From Strigamia acuminata (Eukaryota > Arthropoda > Chilopoda > Geophilomorpha > Linotaeniidae): 64,000 bases of DNA. The stretch lies in NCBI GenBank assembly GCA_949358305.1, contig OX442315.1:18936427-19000426 (forward strand), written 5' to 3'. Numbering within the stretch: the first letter of the stretch is position 1; the number at the start of each line of letters is the position of its first letter. This document shows positions 1-9,409 of this stretch, piece after piece. A model generated the notes under the pieces. The model was given only the letters and a program-made list of their open reading frames with translations, was not told where the DNA came from and ran no database searches. The position numbers and the translations under genes are program-made.

Positions 1-42
1 CAAAACGGTTTTATACCCCAAAATAGTTTGGTGAAATTACAT

Positions 43-279
43 TCAAATAACTGACAGTTTTCTAAGGAATATATGTAGTTTCCAAAATTCAACGTGTAAA
101 TATGGATATTGTTGCAAAATATCTACCGGTAATGTACTTCGAATTGTTAGGAGAACATCGAATTGTCCAAAAGGATAAAATACAGTATTCATAGTATCAC
201 CAACAACTAAAGTTCCTACCCTTAAAATTCGACAATTAAACGGATCTAAAACGTCGTACGTTTTCCAACCGACATTAAC
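43..279 (-). other. 78-codon open frame directly after the CFAP410 stop, same frame
   Basis: After the TGA at 282-280 the same frame stays open for 78 codons to a TGA at 45-43. It has a protein-like composition, including LRVGTLVVGDTMNTVFYPFG and FDVLLTIRSTLPVDILQQYP. A run this long without a stop is unlikely by chance in AT-rich DNA. It could be a stop-codon read-through extension, an alternative last exon of CFAP410, or the relic of a neighbouring exon. I do not recognise the peptide as a known domain. Confidence 0.35.
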
Positions 280-2142
280 TCAATCATCCAATTCATCCAT
301 CCGACATCGTACGGCCATTTCTACGACTTCCAGACTTGCATAATCCAATTCTTTAATGAGACACAAAACTGCCGACAAAATATTGGAATTCTGCGCAAAT
401 AAAAAAATTAAAATGTTAACATATTACTCCGCTAAATCAAACTTCTATACCCTTGTTTTAGGCCGTACTGGATAAGGGCGAGCGGGCGAAATGCGCCCGT
501 GAGTAGATGATGTCATATTAGTGTACGCTGTTTGATTCGTTTCCTGCGAGTTTGAGATCCGTATATTTGCATTTTCTTCCTCTTTGAACACTTCCACGGG
601 ATGTGGTCTCGACTGGTATACCGCATTCGTGTCCGGCAGCGGATTTGACACAGGTCGATTACCGACGGGCGGAGAAAAACTGCACGGTTCTCCACCAAAA
701 CTACCAAATATTGCGCTAGCTCTTGAACTAAACAACAAAACAATTCCAAAAACATCGTTATTCGTACTTAAACATTAGTTAGTGTACGAGCAAATTATTT
801 GAAACCGACCTTCACCCATGCAAGTTGAATAACCTTTCGTGTTTGTCCTCAAATCGACTCACCTACTTTGATCGCCTGCTGGGTTTGAACCTGACTCGTT
901 AGTGCATGCATTGTTAGTATTATTAACGCCGTACTGTTGTATTGTTTGTTGGGACGAGCGTCTTTCCAGTTCTCTTCGTTGCTCCTCCTCTTTTTGAGCT
1001 TGGATCCTCCTTCGATATTCTTCTTCTTTGATCTGCAAAGCTCTTCTGTCGAGTTCCTCCTGGCGTAGTTGTTCCTCTCGTCTGTTTATTTGCTCTTCAC
1101 GTCTATTTATTTGTTCTTCGCGTCTGTTTATTTGTTGCCTGGTGTTACTGTTGAAAATATCGTATTCGTCGTTTGTGCATCTCGAATTCTTGTGTTCGTT
1201 GTCGGATCGACAACTATGCGAAAGCGACGACGTTGACGTGGACATAAATGTAAAATCATTTTTGTTTTTATCTTCAGGATTCTCCAATTGAAGACCGTAC
1301 AACGCTGCCTCGCGGAGTTCTTCGGGTAAAACAGCTAAAACAATAACATATTTGAATAGTAAAATTGGCTTAATTAACACTCTAATTAGCTCGGTGGATT
1401 TACCCAGATTATCAAGCTTCTGCAGTTGAGGTAACATCCTAAGTACCGTGAGACGGTACCTGAATACAAATGAAAAATAAAATGCTACATGAAAAAGGTC
1501 ACGCATGCCTTAATGTGTTTTTTCTCACTTGTCCCCCACTGCACACGGGTTGTCCTCCAGCCATAAATTTCGTAATTTAGGCAATTCTTTCAAGTACCAT
1601 ATGTCTCCTATCTCTTTAATTTGATTTTTGCGAATGTACAATTCCTGTAGGTTGTGACAGTACTGAAAATCCGCCAACGACTTGATATTGTTCACACTGC
1701 AAAAGAATAATAATGTTCGATTATATAAAAGCGTAGTGACGATTCAAGGCTACGTAAGCCGCTAAAGGGCGTAATTAACCACACCCTGTGCGCTAAATGT
1801 TAAGGCCGTGTATGGAATGTGTAAATGATTTTTAATTTTTGGTAAATTCCGGAAAACGAATTTTTACCTCAAGGAAAGCACTTCAACGTTAGATAGTTTT
1901 CGAATAAGACTGACGTCTGACAATTCGCTGCCCCTGAAAGTAGAGTTTGCGTTGTTTATTTCAATTTGTATTATGGATAATTATCTCGATGGATTAAATG
2001 TTTGTTTTGATTTTTTTCTCTTTCTAACCGCCTTATTTTTACTCAACACTCGAATTACTTACCAACAATTTAATTTTTTTACGTTTTCTAAATCAGTAGC
2101 TCTTGTTCGAGCTATCACCATGCCCTCCGTCAGCTTGGCCAT
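280..2142 (-). CDS. CFAP410: CFAP410 (C21orf2/LRRC76-type cilia and flagella associated LRR protein), 7 coding exons
   Basis: Exons on the minus strand: 2142-2063, 1933-1868, 1696-1529, 1459-1404, 1334-863, 727-451 and 390-280. They total 1230 nt (409 aa plus stop), phases agree at every junction and all introns are GT..AG of 60-171 bp. The start ATG at 2142 has an in-frame TGA upstream. The N-terminus reads MAKLTEGMVIARTRATDLEN followed by VKKLNCWGSELSDVS, matching the family start (human MKLTRKMVLTRAKA..KLNCWGS). Leucine-rich repeats follow, then the LRR cap YRLTVLRMLPQLQKLDN, and a conserved C-terminal helix (NSNILSAVLCLIKELDYASL) matching human NVLTAILLLLREL. Family knowledge: the protein acts at the basal body/ciliary base and with NEK1. 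Odd: it is much longer than human (256 aa) because the exon at 863-1334 adds a charged Glu/Arg coiled coil with a threefold repeat. It lies head-to-head with the Hsc70-like gene at 2489. Confidence 0.93.
1074..1136 (-). repeat. 21-bp coding tandem repeat in CFAP410 (QINRREE x3)
   Basis: Three head-to-tail 21-bp units encode the heptad QINRREE three times in the coiled-coil region of CFAP410. The unit length equals one coiled-coil heptad, so copy-number change would lengthen the helix without a frameshift. The units differ by a few silent bases, so this is not a fresh expansion. Confidence 0.85.
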
Positions 2143-2488
2143 TTTCAGTGTTTGCTCAGGAACGGGCTGGAACCTTCACCGAGAGCAGATTCTAAGACTG
2201 AGTGTGAGTGAAAAGCCACAGACCAACCGAATGACAGCAGACAGTTCATTGACGTCCATTACCACCAACACATGATTTAATCCCGCAGAAAATACTTTTT
2301 AGATACTTTTTAGATGAAAAATATTTATATTTCTGTTTTATAAATTATAAAACCGAGGAAACATTTATGCTTTTTTAAAAAAATTGCATAGTTTACATAA
2401 ATATAATTTCTAACCCACGCAAGCTGCGGAGGCGCAGCTGTACGGTAGGCGGACAGTTTAAAAATTATTACTTCACCTCGGATCGAGA
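2143..2488. promoter_or_regulatory. Short head-to-head intergenic region between CFAP410 and Hsc70-like copy A
   Basis: About 350 bp separate the CFAP410 start codon (minus) from the first base similar to the hsc70 leader (plus). Promoters for both directions must lie here unless one transcript starts further in. I see no TATAAAA and no triple heat-shock element like that of hsc70; the nearest TATA-like run is TTTAAAAATTATT near 2457. The part at 2321-2458 recurs in diverged form at 5938-6050. Confidence 0.5.
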
Positions 2489-2862
2489 CGCGCGCAGACT
2501 AATCTTGCAGATCATTTTTCCTATGCTCAAAACCACCACAACTTTGTCCTAACACAGAATAGTATAGAAGACACACAGGCAGTTTACGTCGAAACTACAC
2601 GAGGGAGGAACACTTCTTTGTTCTTGAACATTTGGAACTTTTAAGTAAGTAAACTAGTTTTTGATATATTTTTAAAAAATTTAAATTTTATTCTACTCGT
2701 ATAAGGTTAATTTTACTTTAAAACGCAACAAAAAAAATAAATTTAAGTAAAATTTGTGATTTTTTAAATTTAGTCATTGAACATTGTAAAGTGAAATCGA
2801 GTGTGTTCCGAGATGATGTGGCTATAATGAATGATTTCCTTTCCGTTTCAGTTTGCCGAAAA
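2489..2862 (+). other. hsc70-derived 5'-UTR exon and 5'-UTR intron of copy A
   Basis: From CGCGCGCAG at 2489 the sequence follows the hsc70 leader (9359 downward, minus strand), including GTTCTTGAACATTTGGAAC, the donor GTAAGTAAAC at 2645 and an intron ending in CCGTTTCAG at 2851. Similarity begins only a few bases downstream of the hsc70 TATA box, so the hsc70 core promoter is not included. A short insert (CTCAAAACCACCACAAC at about 2525) is a deletion remnant of the element intact in copy B. Confidence 0.85.
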
Positions 2863-3768
2863 ATGGCCACTAAAACACCTGCAGTCGGGATCGATCTTGG
2901 AACAACTGGCGAAATTGAAATCAGCGATAACGATATGGCCACCTACTACGCGAAGCACTTCTACATGAAACGTTTTAGCAATGATGAGACCAATAATCTT
3001 CCGTCATTCCAGTATGCCGTTTGTGGTAAGTACTAAAACAGACGAATCGATAGGATATTGTCCAATCTTGGTGGACCAAGTATGTCTAAATTTGAGATGT
3101 GAAACATTAAAATTTTAATTGTTATAGGTCTTTATGACAGCGGATATGAAATTAGCCCAAGTTCTATTGATGATCCTTTCGAGGAAATAATTCCTACAGA
3201 TTTTGAAGATTTTCAGTTTTTATCCCGAGGTAATGGTAAACTTGCAGTATTAATATTTGTATATATATATATATATTTTTTTTTAAAGGTCAACATCTTG
3301 ACATCTGGACACTTGAAAGCGATGATTATTTGAAGAGAGCAAGGAGTCACTTAGAAACATTTATTTCGGAATTAGAAGCTGAGAGGCTTAAAGAATTAGC
3401 AGCTTCAGACAGTCTGGTGATTACTGTATAAACTAACTATAACTAACAAATTCCTAACGTGTTTAATTACAATGATTTTTCTATCCATACAGGATGAATT
3501 AGCCAAAGTAACATTGTTAGATGAAATTGAACATATTGATCAAATGCAGAAAAGTGGACAGGCATCAGGAATGGAACAACAAATGGTCGTTGGAGGTGGT
3601 AAGTTAAAATTATTTTAGTTTAAAAAAAAAAATGTTTAGTTTATTGTGTTGCTTTTAATTTGGTGATTGGCAGAGTTTTACGAGTTATTTTAAAGCTAAG
3701 GACAACAAAATAGTACACAAATGTTATTTTTATTTACAGCGGAAGGAATGGAAATGGAAGGTGATTGA
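2863..3768 (+). CDS. Hsc70-derived fast-diverging protein, copy A (175 aa, 5 coding exons)
   Basis: Exons 2863-3025, 3128-3229, 3289-3416, 3493-3598 and 3740-3768 join in phase to 528 nt; all introns are GT..AG, and AATAAA follows at 3881. The protein begins [15 protein letters not shown], identical to hsc70 next door and including the first phosphate-binding loop. It then lacks the hsc70 stretch YSCVGVFQH and continues GEIEISDND, a recognisable alteration of hsc70 GKVEIIAND. The donor GTAAGTACTAAAACA is also shared with hsc70 intron 2. Downstream exons encode an acidic, partly helical tail (YLKRARSHLETFISELEAER; end AEGMEMEGD) with no Hsc70 ATPase motifs and no EEVD. It cannot be a working chaperone; a role as an Hsc70 interactor or decoy is only a guess. 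I recognise no family for the tail. Confidence 0.8.
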
Positions 3769-3880
3769 AATGGATTAACATGTTTGGATGAATAGAAACT
3801 GAAGTTGGAGGCAGTATCAGGACTCCAACTTTATACTTAAATTCCTCATGCCTAGACAACATAAATTTAGAAATGATCAT

Positions 3881-3886
3881 AATAAA
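3881..3886 (+). promoter_or_regulatory. Polyadenylation signal AATAAA of copy A
   Basis: Canonical hexamer about 115 bp after the copy A stop codon, in AT-rich DNA with no competing hexamer between. Confidence 0.55.
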
Positions 3887-4229
3887 CATAATATTAAATA
3901 CAAAATTACCACGACTGTGCTTTTAAGAATTCCCAACAAATGATGTACATTATTATCTGCGAAGCTAAAAATAGAAATATTGATATCAGTGGTATCATCG
4001 CAAATAATTTTTTCAGAGGTTGCGCTTTAACTACGTCAGTAAATGCATTGGAGTTGCCAACTAAAATTAACATAAAATAGTAAGATTAATTGCAATTTTT
4101 TATTTACATTAAAAACTACCCTACATAAAATAGCAGGAATATCACTAACTTGTAAGAGCGAGGTCCCAATATAAATATACTCTGTCAGACAGAGTATAGT
4201 AACCATCATTAGGTCTAAGCCCGATCTAT

Positions 4230-4287
4230 AAATACAAAAAACAATCAAATACAAAAAACAATCAAATACAAAAAACAATCAAATACA
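4230..4287. repeat. 17-bp tandem repeat
   Basis: About 3.4 perfect copies of AAATACAAAAAACAATC lie between copy A and copy B. The copies are identical, so the expansion is recent. Confidence 0.9.
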
Positions 4288-4437
4288 ATTATCAATCTTA
4301 ATCAGCACATAAAACTTACATAGATCAAAATAAGTGTAACAAATAAGAGAGAAAAACAATAAGCAACTTCGTACTTAAAAATTCCAGTGCAGACTAATCC
4401 ACAGATCTGTGGACTAATCTTGCAGATCATTTTTCCA

Positions 4438-4599
4438 ATACTCAAAAACACCACAACGTTGTTTTAACACAGAATAATATTATATATCATATTGTACTCT
4501 GTATATAATATTATATACTCTAACCCAGGGGTTCCCAGTTAGGCGTAAACTGGCTTAGCCAATAGGAGTCAGATCAACATTGTGGTGGTTTTGAACATA
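4438..4599. mobile_element. Small inverted-repeat element (MITE-like) inside the copy B leader
   Basis: The ends TACTCAAAAACACCACAACG and, on the other strand, TATGTTCAAAACCACCACAA form diverged inverted repeats around an AT-rich core. hsc70 lacks the segment at this point of its leader, and copy A keeps only a short end of it. The insertion therefore predates or accompanied the duplication and was later deleted internally in copy A. The ends resemble those of the perfect element at 18501-18962. Confidence 0.65.
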
Positions 4600-4885
4600 G
4601 AAGACACGTGGGAAGAACGCTGCATTGTTCTTGAACATTTGGAACTTTTAAGTAAGTAAACTAGTTTTGATATATTTTTTTAAAATAAAATAAAATTTAA
4701 AATTTAAATTTTATTCTAGTCGTATAAGGTTAATTTTACTTTAAAACGCAACAAAAAAAATAAATTCAAGTAAAATTTGTGATTTTTTAAATTTAGTCAT
4801 TGAACATTGTAAAGTGAAATCGAGTGTGTTCCGAGATGATGTGGCTATAATGAATGATTTCCTTTCCGTTTTAGTTTGCTGAAAA

Positions 4886-5401
4886 ATGACCACTAAAACA
4901 CCTGCATTCGGGATCGATTTTGGAAAAAGGAAAATTAAGATGTTCAAAAATGACGATAAGGACAACTACGCCTTCATTTGTAAGTACTAAAACAGACGAA
5001 TCGATAGAATATTGTCTAAACTGTATGAACCAAAGTATGTCTAAATTTGAGATGTAAAACATTAAAATTTTAAATGTTATAGCTCTTGATGACAGCAGAG
5101 ATGTTACCAAAATTAGGCGAGGTTTTATCGATGATCCTATCGTGCAGTTACGGAAGCCTTCTCCTTTTAAGCTATTTAACCTATTAAAAGGTAAACATGC
5201 AGTATTAATATTTGGATATAATGTATATAAATTTTTTTTAAAGATTCATCTGGCCGAGTTATTGGTAATACCCCTTCATACATGCTGCCACTTGAAAGCG
5301 AAGATAATATTAATACGGAGAAAGAAATTAGTCGATTTCTAAGACCATTTGGTTCCGGTGCCGAAGAAGAAAAGAAGAAGAAGAAGAAGAAGAAGAAGTA
5401 G
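4886..5401 (+). CDS. Hsc70-derived protein, copy B, truncated by a poly-lysine expansion (119 aa)
   Basis: Exons 4886-4979, 5083-5190 and 5244-5401 join in phase to 360 nt. The start MTTKTPAFGIDFGKRK is the hsc70 start with the phosphate loop damaged (LGTT to FGKR). Exon 2 contains RRGFIDDPIVQ..PF, which can be aligned with hsc70 [11 protein letters not shown]. Exon 3 ends in three Glu codons, nine AAG Lys codons and TAG, where copy A has a normal exon ending in a splice donor. The leader, 5'-UTR intron and introns match copy A almost base for base, while coding parts differ strongly. It may be a recently broken gene or a short basic-tailed variant; transcript data would decide. Confidence 0.55.
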
Positions 5402-5752
5402 TCGCCTAAAGGATTAGCAGCTTCAGACATTACAAACAAATTGTAACATGTTTAATTATAATGATTTTTCTATCCACACAGGATAGATTTGCTAAAGTAT
5501 CATTGTTAGATGACAGCGAACATCTTGATCAAATGCTGAAAACAGAACAAGTATCGGGAATGGAACAACAAATGGTCGTTGAAGGTGGTAAGTTAAAATT
5601 ATTTTAATTTAAAAAAAAAATGTTTAGTTTATTGTGTTGCTTTTAATTTGGTGATTGGCGAAGTTTTACGAGTTATTTTTAAGCTAGGGCAACTAAATAG
5701 TACATAAATGTTATTTTTATTTACAGCGGAAGGAATGGAAATAGGAAGGTGA
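5402..5752 (+). pseudogene. Orphan 3' exons of copy B
   Basis: Beyond the TAG, the end of exon 3 (GGATTAGCAGCTTCAGAC) and exons equivalent to copy A exons 4 (5482-5587) and 5 (5727-5752) persist with intact acceptors and the intervening GTAAG donor. The exon 3 donor CTG|GTGATT of copy A is gone here. The last exon has a one-base change of frame relative to copy A (ATAGGAAGG for ATGGAAGG). These exons can be translated only if the poly-Lys exon is skipped or spliced differently. Confidence 0.7.
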
Positions 5753-5937
5753 TGGATCAACATATTTGGATGAATGGAAACTGAATGATGGTAAATGAAC
5801 AAGTTGTGCAGGTTGCACTTTAATGTCACACTATATGGCTTACGGTAATATTTTTTTCGTGTTTGTTACATTGATATTAATAAATCATTTCCATTCATTT
5901 TCATCTACACATTATAATTCGATTGAATAAAATTATA

Positions 5938-6050
5938 TTTCTGTTTAATTAATTATAAAACCGACAAAACATTTCTGCTTTTTTTTTTTTTTAAAAAAAT
6001 TAGGTACATTTGCATAAATATAATTTCGCGAGCTGCACAGGCGGACAGTA
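5938..6050 (+). repeat. Second copy of the region upstream of copy A
   Basis: TTCTGTTTAATTAATTATAA and the following bases, up to GCACAGGCGGACAG, repeat 2321-2458 in the same orientation with small indels. It lies just after copy B, where the leader of a third unit would begin, but no Hsc70-like sequence follows. Confidence 0.7.
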
Positions 6051-6518
6051 GAGTCTCGTTAGACTTCAGGCTGAGTAACAAATATAAAGACACTATTTCT
6101 GGATCAAAACAAAAATTGTATACATGACACTGTTTCATCAGAAGTTTTAAACATTCTTGCAAATGAATTTCTTTTACAACCAATGAAGGATCTGGTCTTG
6201 GGCTGAAAAGTCAATGTTCAAAGCTTAATTTCGCTCACAAATTATGTAAACAACATACCGTTTTGCGACTGAGCCTCGTTTAACTTCTAATTGATGTAAT
6301 GATCCTTCTCTGGCTCATCTATGAAAGTATAATTCGACGTGAAAACTTAATGCTCCCTGATAATTAAGTTTGGTAATAATAGGTCACAAAATATCATTTG
6401 ATAATTCGGTTATTAAAATAAGCTTTTTTATATGTCGAAATTAATTAGCTACTTTACAATAATCTTATTTTTTATAATATTTTAGTTAGAAATGATTAAA
6501 TTAATTCCAAAGAATCAA

Positions 6519-6839
6519 AATTATGTACAAACTATCAATCGACCAAATAAATATTGAAATTTTCATTTACCACTGCACACTCTATACATACCAAATGCAA
6601 GTGAAATGACCTTAGCGGACCGATTACGATTTTATTTCAATTTCCTTTCACAATCCAAAATAAACAATAAAATCAGAGCTCAAAACGAATTTATTACAAC
6701 ATTAAAAAATACAAATACTGGAATGAATAATTCTAAAAAAAAAATATTACTTGACAACAGAAATTTTGTTTCAAAAGTTATTATGCACAACTATCAATCG
6801 ACCAAATAAATATTGAAATTTTCATTAACCAGTGTATCT
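6519..6839. repeat. Direct repeat of about 45 bp in the hsc70 3' flank
   Basis: ACTATCAATCGACCAAATAA followed by ATATTGAAATTTTCATT occurs at 6531-6570 and again at 6789-6826, about 257 bp apart in the same orientation. The second copy lies within 30 bp of the hsc70 stop, so the repeat probably duplicates part of the hsc70 3'-UTR. Confidence 0.8.
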
Positions 6840-6854
6840 GCTTAACATTGCGTT

Positions 6855-9029
6855 TTAATCTACTTCTTCAATCGTAGGACCGCTTCCAGCGCCAGGTGCA
6901 CCTCCAGGGGCTCCTCCCGCACCGCCAGGTGGGAAGCCAGCACCAGGTGGAACTCCTCCAGACTGATAAATCTTGGTCACGATTGGATTGCATACGTTCT
7001 CCAACTCCTTTTTCTTGTGTTCGAACTCGTCTTTCTCAGCCAGCTATGGAAAAAACAATTAAAAAAGATTATTAATAAACAAAATAACGAATTTTAAACA
7101 AATATTTCTCCATACCTGATTGGCATCGAGCCATTTAATAATCTCATTGCATTTGTCCATGACGATCTTCCTGTCAGCTTCGCTAATTTTGTCTTTCAAC
7201 TTTTCATCTTCGACAGTCGACTTCATGTTGAAAGCGTAGCTTTCGAGAGCATTCTTCTCAGAGATTCTTGTTCGTTGTTTCTCATCATCAGCCTTGTATT
7301 TCTCCGCTTCCTGTACCATTCTTTCAATTTCCTCTTTACTCAATCGGCCCTTATCATTAGTAATTGTGATTTTGTTTTCTTTTCCAGTACTCTTATCAAC
7401 GGCCGATACATTCAAGATACCATTAGCATCAATATCAAACGTTACTTCGATCTGGGGAACTCCGCGAGGTGCTGGTGGGATGCCAGTTAACTCGAATTTG
7501 CCAAGTAAATTCTGAAAATAAATAAATTAAATTAATTAAAAAATTAAATTTCAATCATTAAAAAAAAAAAAGTATCTTTCTTACATTATCTTTGGTCATG
7601 GCACGCTCCCCCTCGTAAACTTGAATCAAGACTCCGGGTTGGTTGTCCGAATAAGTTGTGAATGTTTGAGTCTGCTTGGTTGGAATGGTGGTGTTGCGCT
7701 TGATCAGCACCGTCATGACGCCACCGGCAGTTTCAATGCCGAGGGACAGCGGTGCAACATCGAGCAACAACAAATCCTGGACTGCTTCAGATTTATCGCC
7801 ATGCAATATCGCGGCTTGCACAGCAGCGCCGTAAGCAACTGCTTCATCTGGGTTGATGCTTTTGTTTAATTCTTTGCCATTAAAAAAATCTTGAAGCAGT
7901 TTTTGGATTTTAGGAATACGGGTTGAACCGCCAACAAGAACGATGTCGTGTACTTGAGCTTTATCCAGCTTTGCATCGCGTAAGGCCTTCTCGACTGGGT
8001 CCAGCGTAGAACGGAACAAGTCCGCGTTCAATTCTTCAAACCTGGCTCGGGTGATCGACGTGTAAAAGTCGACGCCCTCGAACAACGAATCAATTTCGAT
8101 GCTGGCTTGAGTACTGGATGATAGGGTCCTCTTCGCACGTTCGCATGCTGTTCTAAGTCTCCGCACGGCTCGTTTGTTGGAAGTCAAATCCTTCTTGTGT
8201 TTTCGCTTAAATTCTTGTACAAAATGGTTCACCATTCTGTTGTCGAAATCTTCACCGCCCAAATGGGTGTCTCCAGCGGTCGATTTCACTTCAAAAATAC
8301 CGTCTTCGATCGTCAAAATCGACACGTCGAAAGTGCCGCCGCCCAAATCGAAAATAAGCACGTTTCTCTCTCCACCAACCTTCTTGTCAAGTCCGTAAGC
8401 AATAGCTGCGGCGGTGGGTTCGTTGATGATACGAAGCACGTTCAGACCTGCAATGGTGCCCGCATCTTTGGTGGCTTGACGTTGAGAATCGTTAAAATAG
8501 GCTGGCACGGTGACGACTGCGTTGTTTACAGTTTTGCCTAAATAAGCTTCGGCGGTTTCCTTCATTTTCGTCAGGACCATCGATGAGATTTCTTCGGGGA
8601 AAAAGGTTTTCATTTCACCCTTGTATTCGACCTTAATTTTGGGTTTGCCGCCATCGCTGATCACATCAAATGGCCAGTGCTTCATATCGGATTGCACGGA
8701 CGAATCCTCAAATTTGCGACCGATCAGACGTTTCGCGTCTAAAAATTAAATTTCAATAAATTTATTTTTAAAAAAATATTTATAGATATTAAATAAAAAT
8801 TCAGTTTGTTTTAGTACTTACCAAAAACGGTGTTCTGGGGGTTCATTGCCACTTGATTCTTGGCCGCATCACCGATAAGACGTTCGGTGTCTGTAAAGGC
8901 GACGTAGCTGGGCGTAGTGCGGTTGCCCTGATCGTTAGCGATGATTTCAACTTTGCCATGTTGAAATACTCCTACGCACGAGTAAGTTGTTCCAAGATCG
9001 ATCCCGACTGCAGGTGTTTTGGTGGCCAT
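6855..9029 (-). CDS. hsc70: Heat shock cognate 70 (cytosolic Hsp70 family), 648 aa, 4 coding exons
   Basis: Coding exons on the minus strand: 9029-8822, 8738-7585, 7511-7116 and 7043-6855 (1947 nt, in phase). It is an ATP-driven chaperone of the cytosol and nucleus. Visible are the signatures [27 protein letters not shown] and [13 protein letters not shown], the linker [15 protein letters not shown], the substrate-binding domain, the helical lid, a Gly/Pro-rich tail and the C-terminal EEVD that binds TPR co-chaperones and marks the cytosolic type. Length is normal for the family. A non-coding exon follows a 5'-UTR intron (9043-9245; donor GTAAGTAAAC). Having introns suggests a constitutive member, yet the promoter carries a good heat-shock element, so it is probably both constitutive and inducible. 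It is the evident parent of copies A and B. Confidence 0.97.
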
Positions 9030-9337
9030 TTTTTTATAATAGCTGAAACGGAAAGAAAATCATACATTATAGCCACGTCATCTCGGAACACTCTCGATTT
9101 CACTTTACACCGATTAAGCTTAACACATTACAAAAATTTTACTTGAATTTAATTTTTTTTTGTTGAAATTTAATGTAAAATCAAACTTATACGCACAGAA
9201 TAAAATTTACAATTTTTAAAAATATATCAAAAATCGTTTACTTACTTTTCAGTTCCAAATGTTCAAGAACAAAGAAGTGTTTCTCTCTCGTGTAGTTTCG
9301 AGGTATACTGCCTTTCGGTCTTCTGCGGAAAATGATC
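9030..9337 (-). other. hsc70 5'-UTR: leader exon, intron and 13-nt UTR before ATG
   Basis: The leader exon runs from about 9337 (inferred start, 25-30 bp from the TATA box) to 9246, the intron spans 9245-9043, and the second exon begins at 9042, 13 nt before the ATG. The leader contains GTTCTTGAAC, a two-unit TTC/GAA heat-shock half-site kept in copies A and B. Confidence 0.75.
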
Positions 9338-9361
9338 TGCAAGATTAGGCTGCGCGCGGGG

Positions 9362-9368
9362 TTTTATA
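9362..9368 (-). promoter_or_regulatory. hsc70 TATA box
   Basis: On the minus strand this reads TATAAAA, about 28 bp downstream of the heat-shock element and about 30 bp before the inferred start of the leader. Confidence 0.8.
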
Positions 9369-9396
9369 CTAGGAAACAGAGGACGTGACGTTGCTA

Positions 9397-9409
9397 GAAT
9401 TTTCTAGAA
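9397..9409 (-). promoter_or_regulatory. Perfect three-unit heat-shock element
   Basis: GAATTTTCTAGAA holds three alternating units GAA-nn-TTC-nn-GAA, the trimeric HSF1 binding site, placed just upstream of the hsc70 TATA box. Copies A and B have no equivalent site because their similarity to hsc70 starts downstream of it. Confidence 0.85.

Noticed and set aside
2718-2942. Minus-strand frame across the copy A leader, repeated at 4741-4965
   Set aside because: It crosses the 5'-UTR intron and is open only because the leaders are duplicated; no family match or start context.
7275-8541. Several long plus-strand open frames opposite hsc70
   Set aside because: They are complements of the conserved hsc70 coding sequence. 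Antisense open frames are a known by-product of Hsp70 codon bias.
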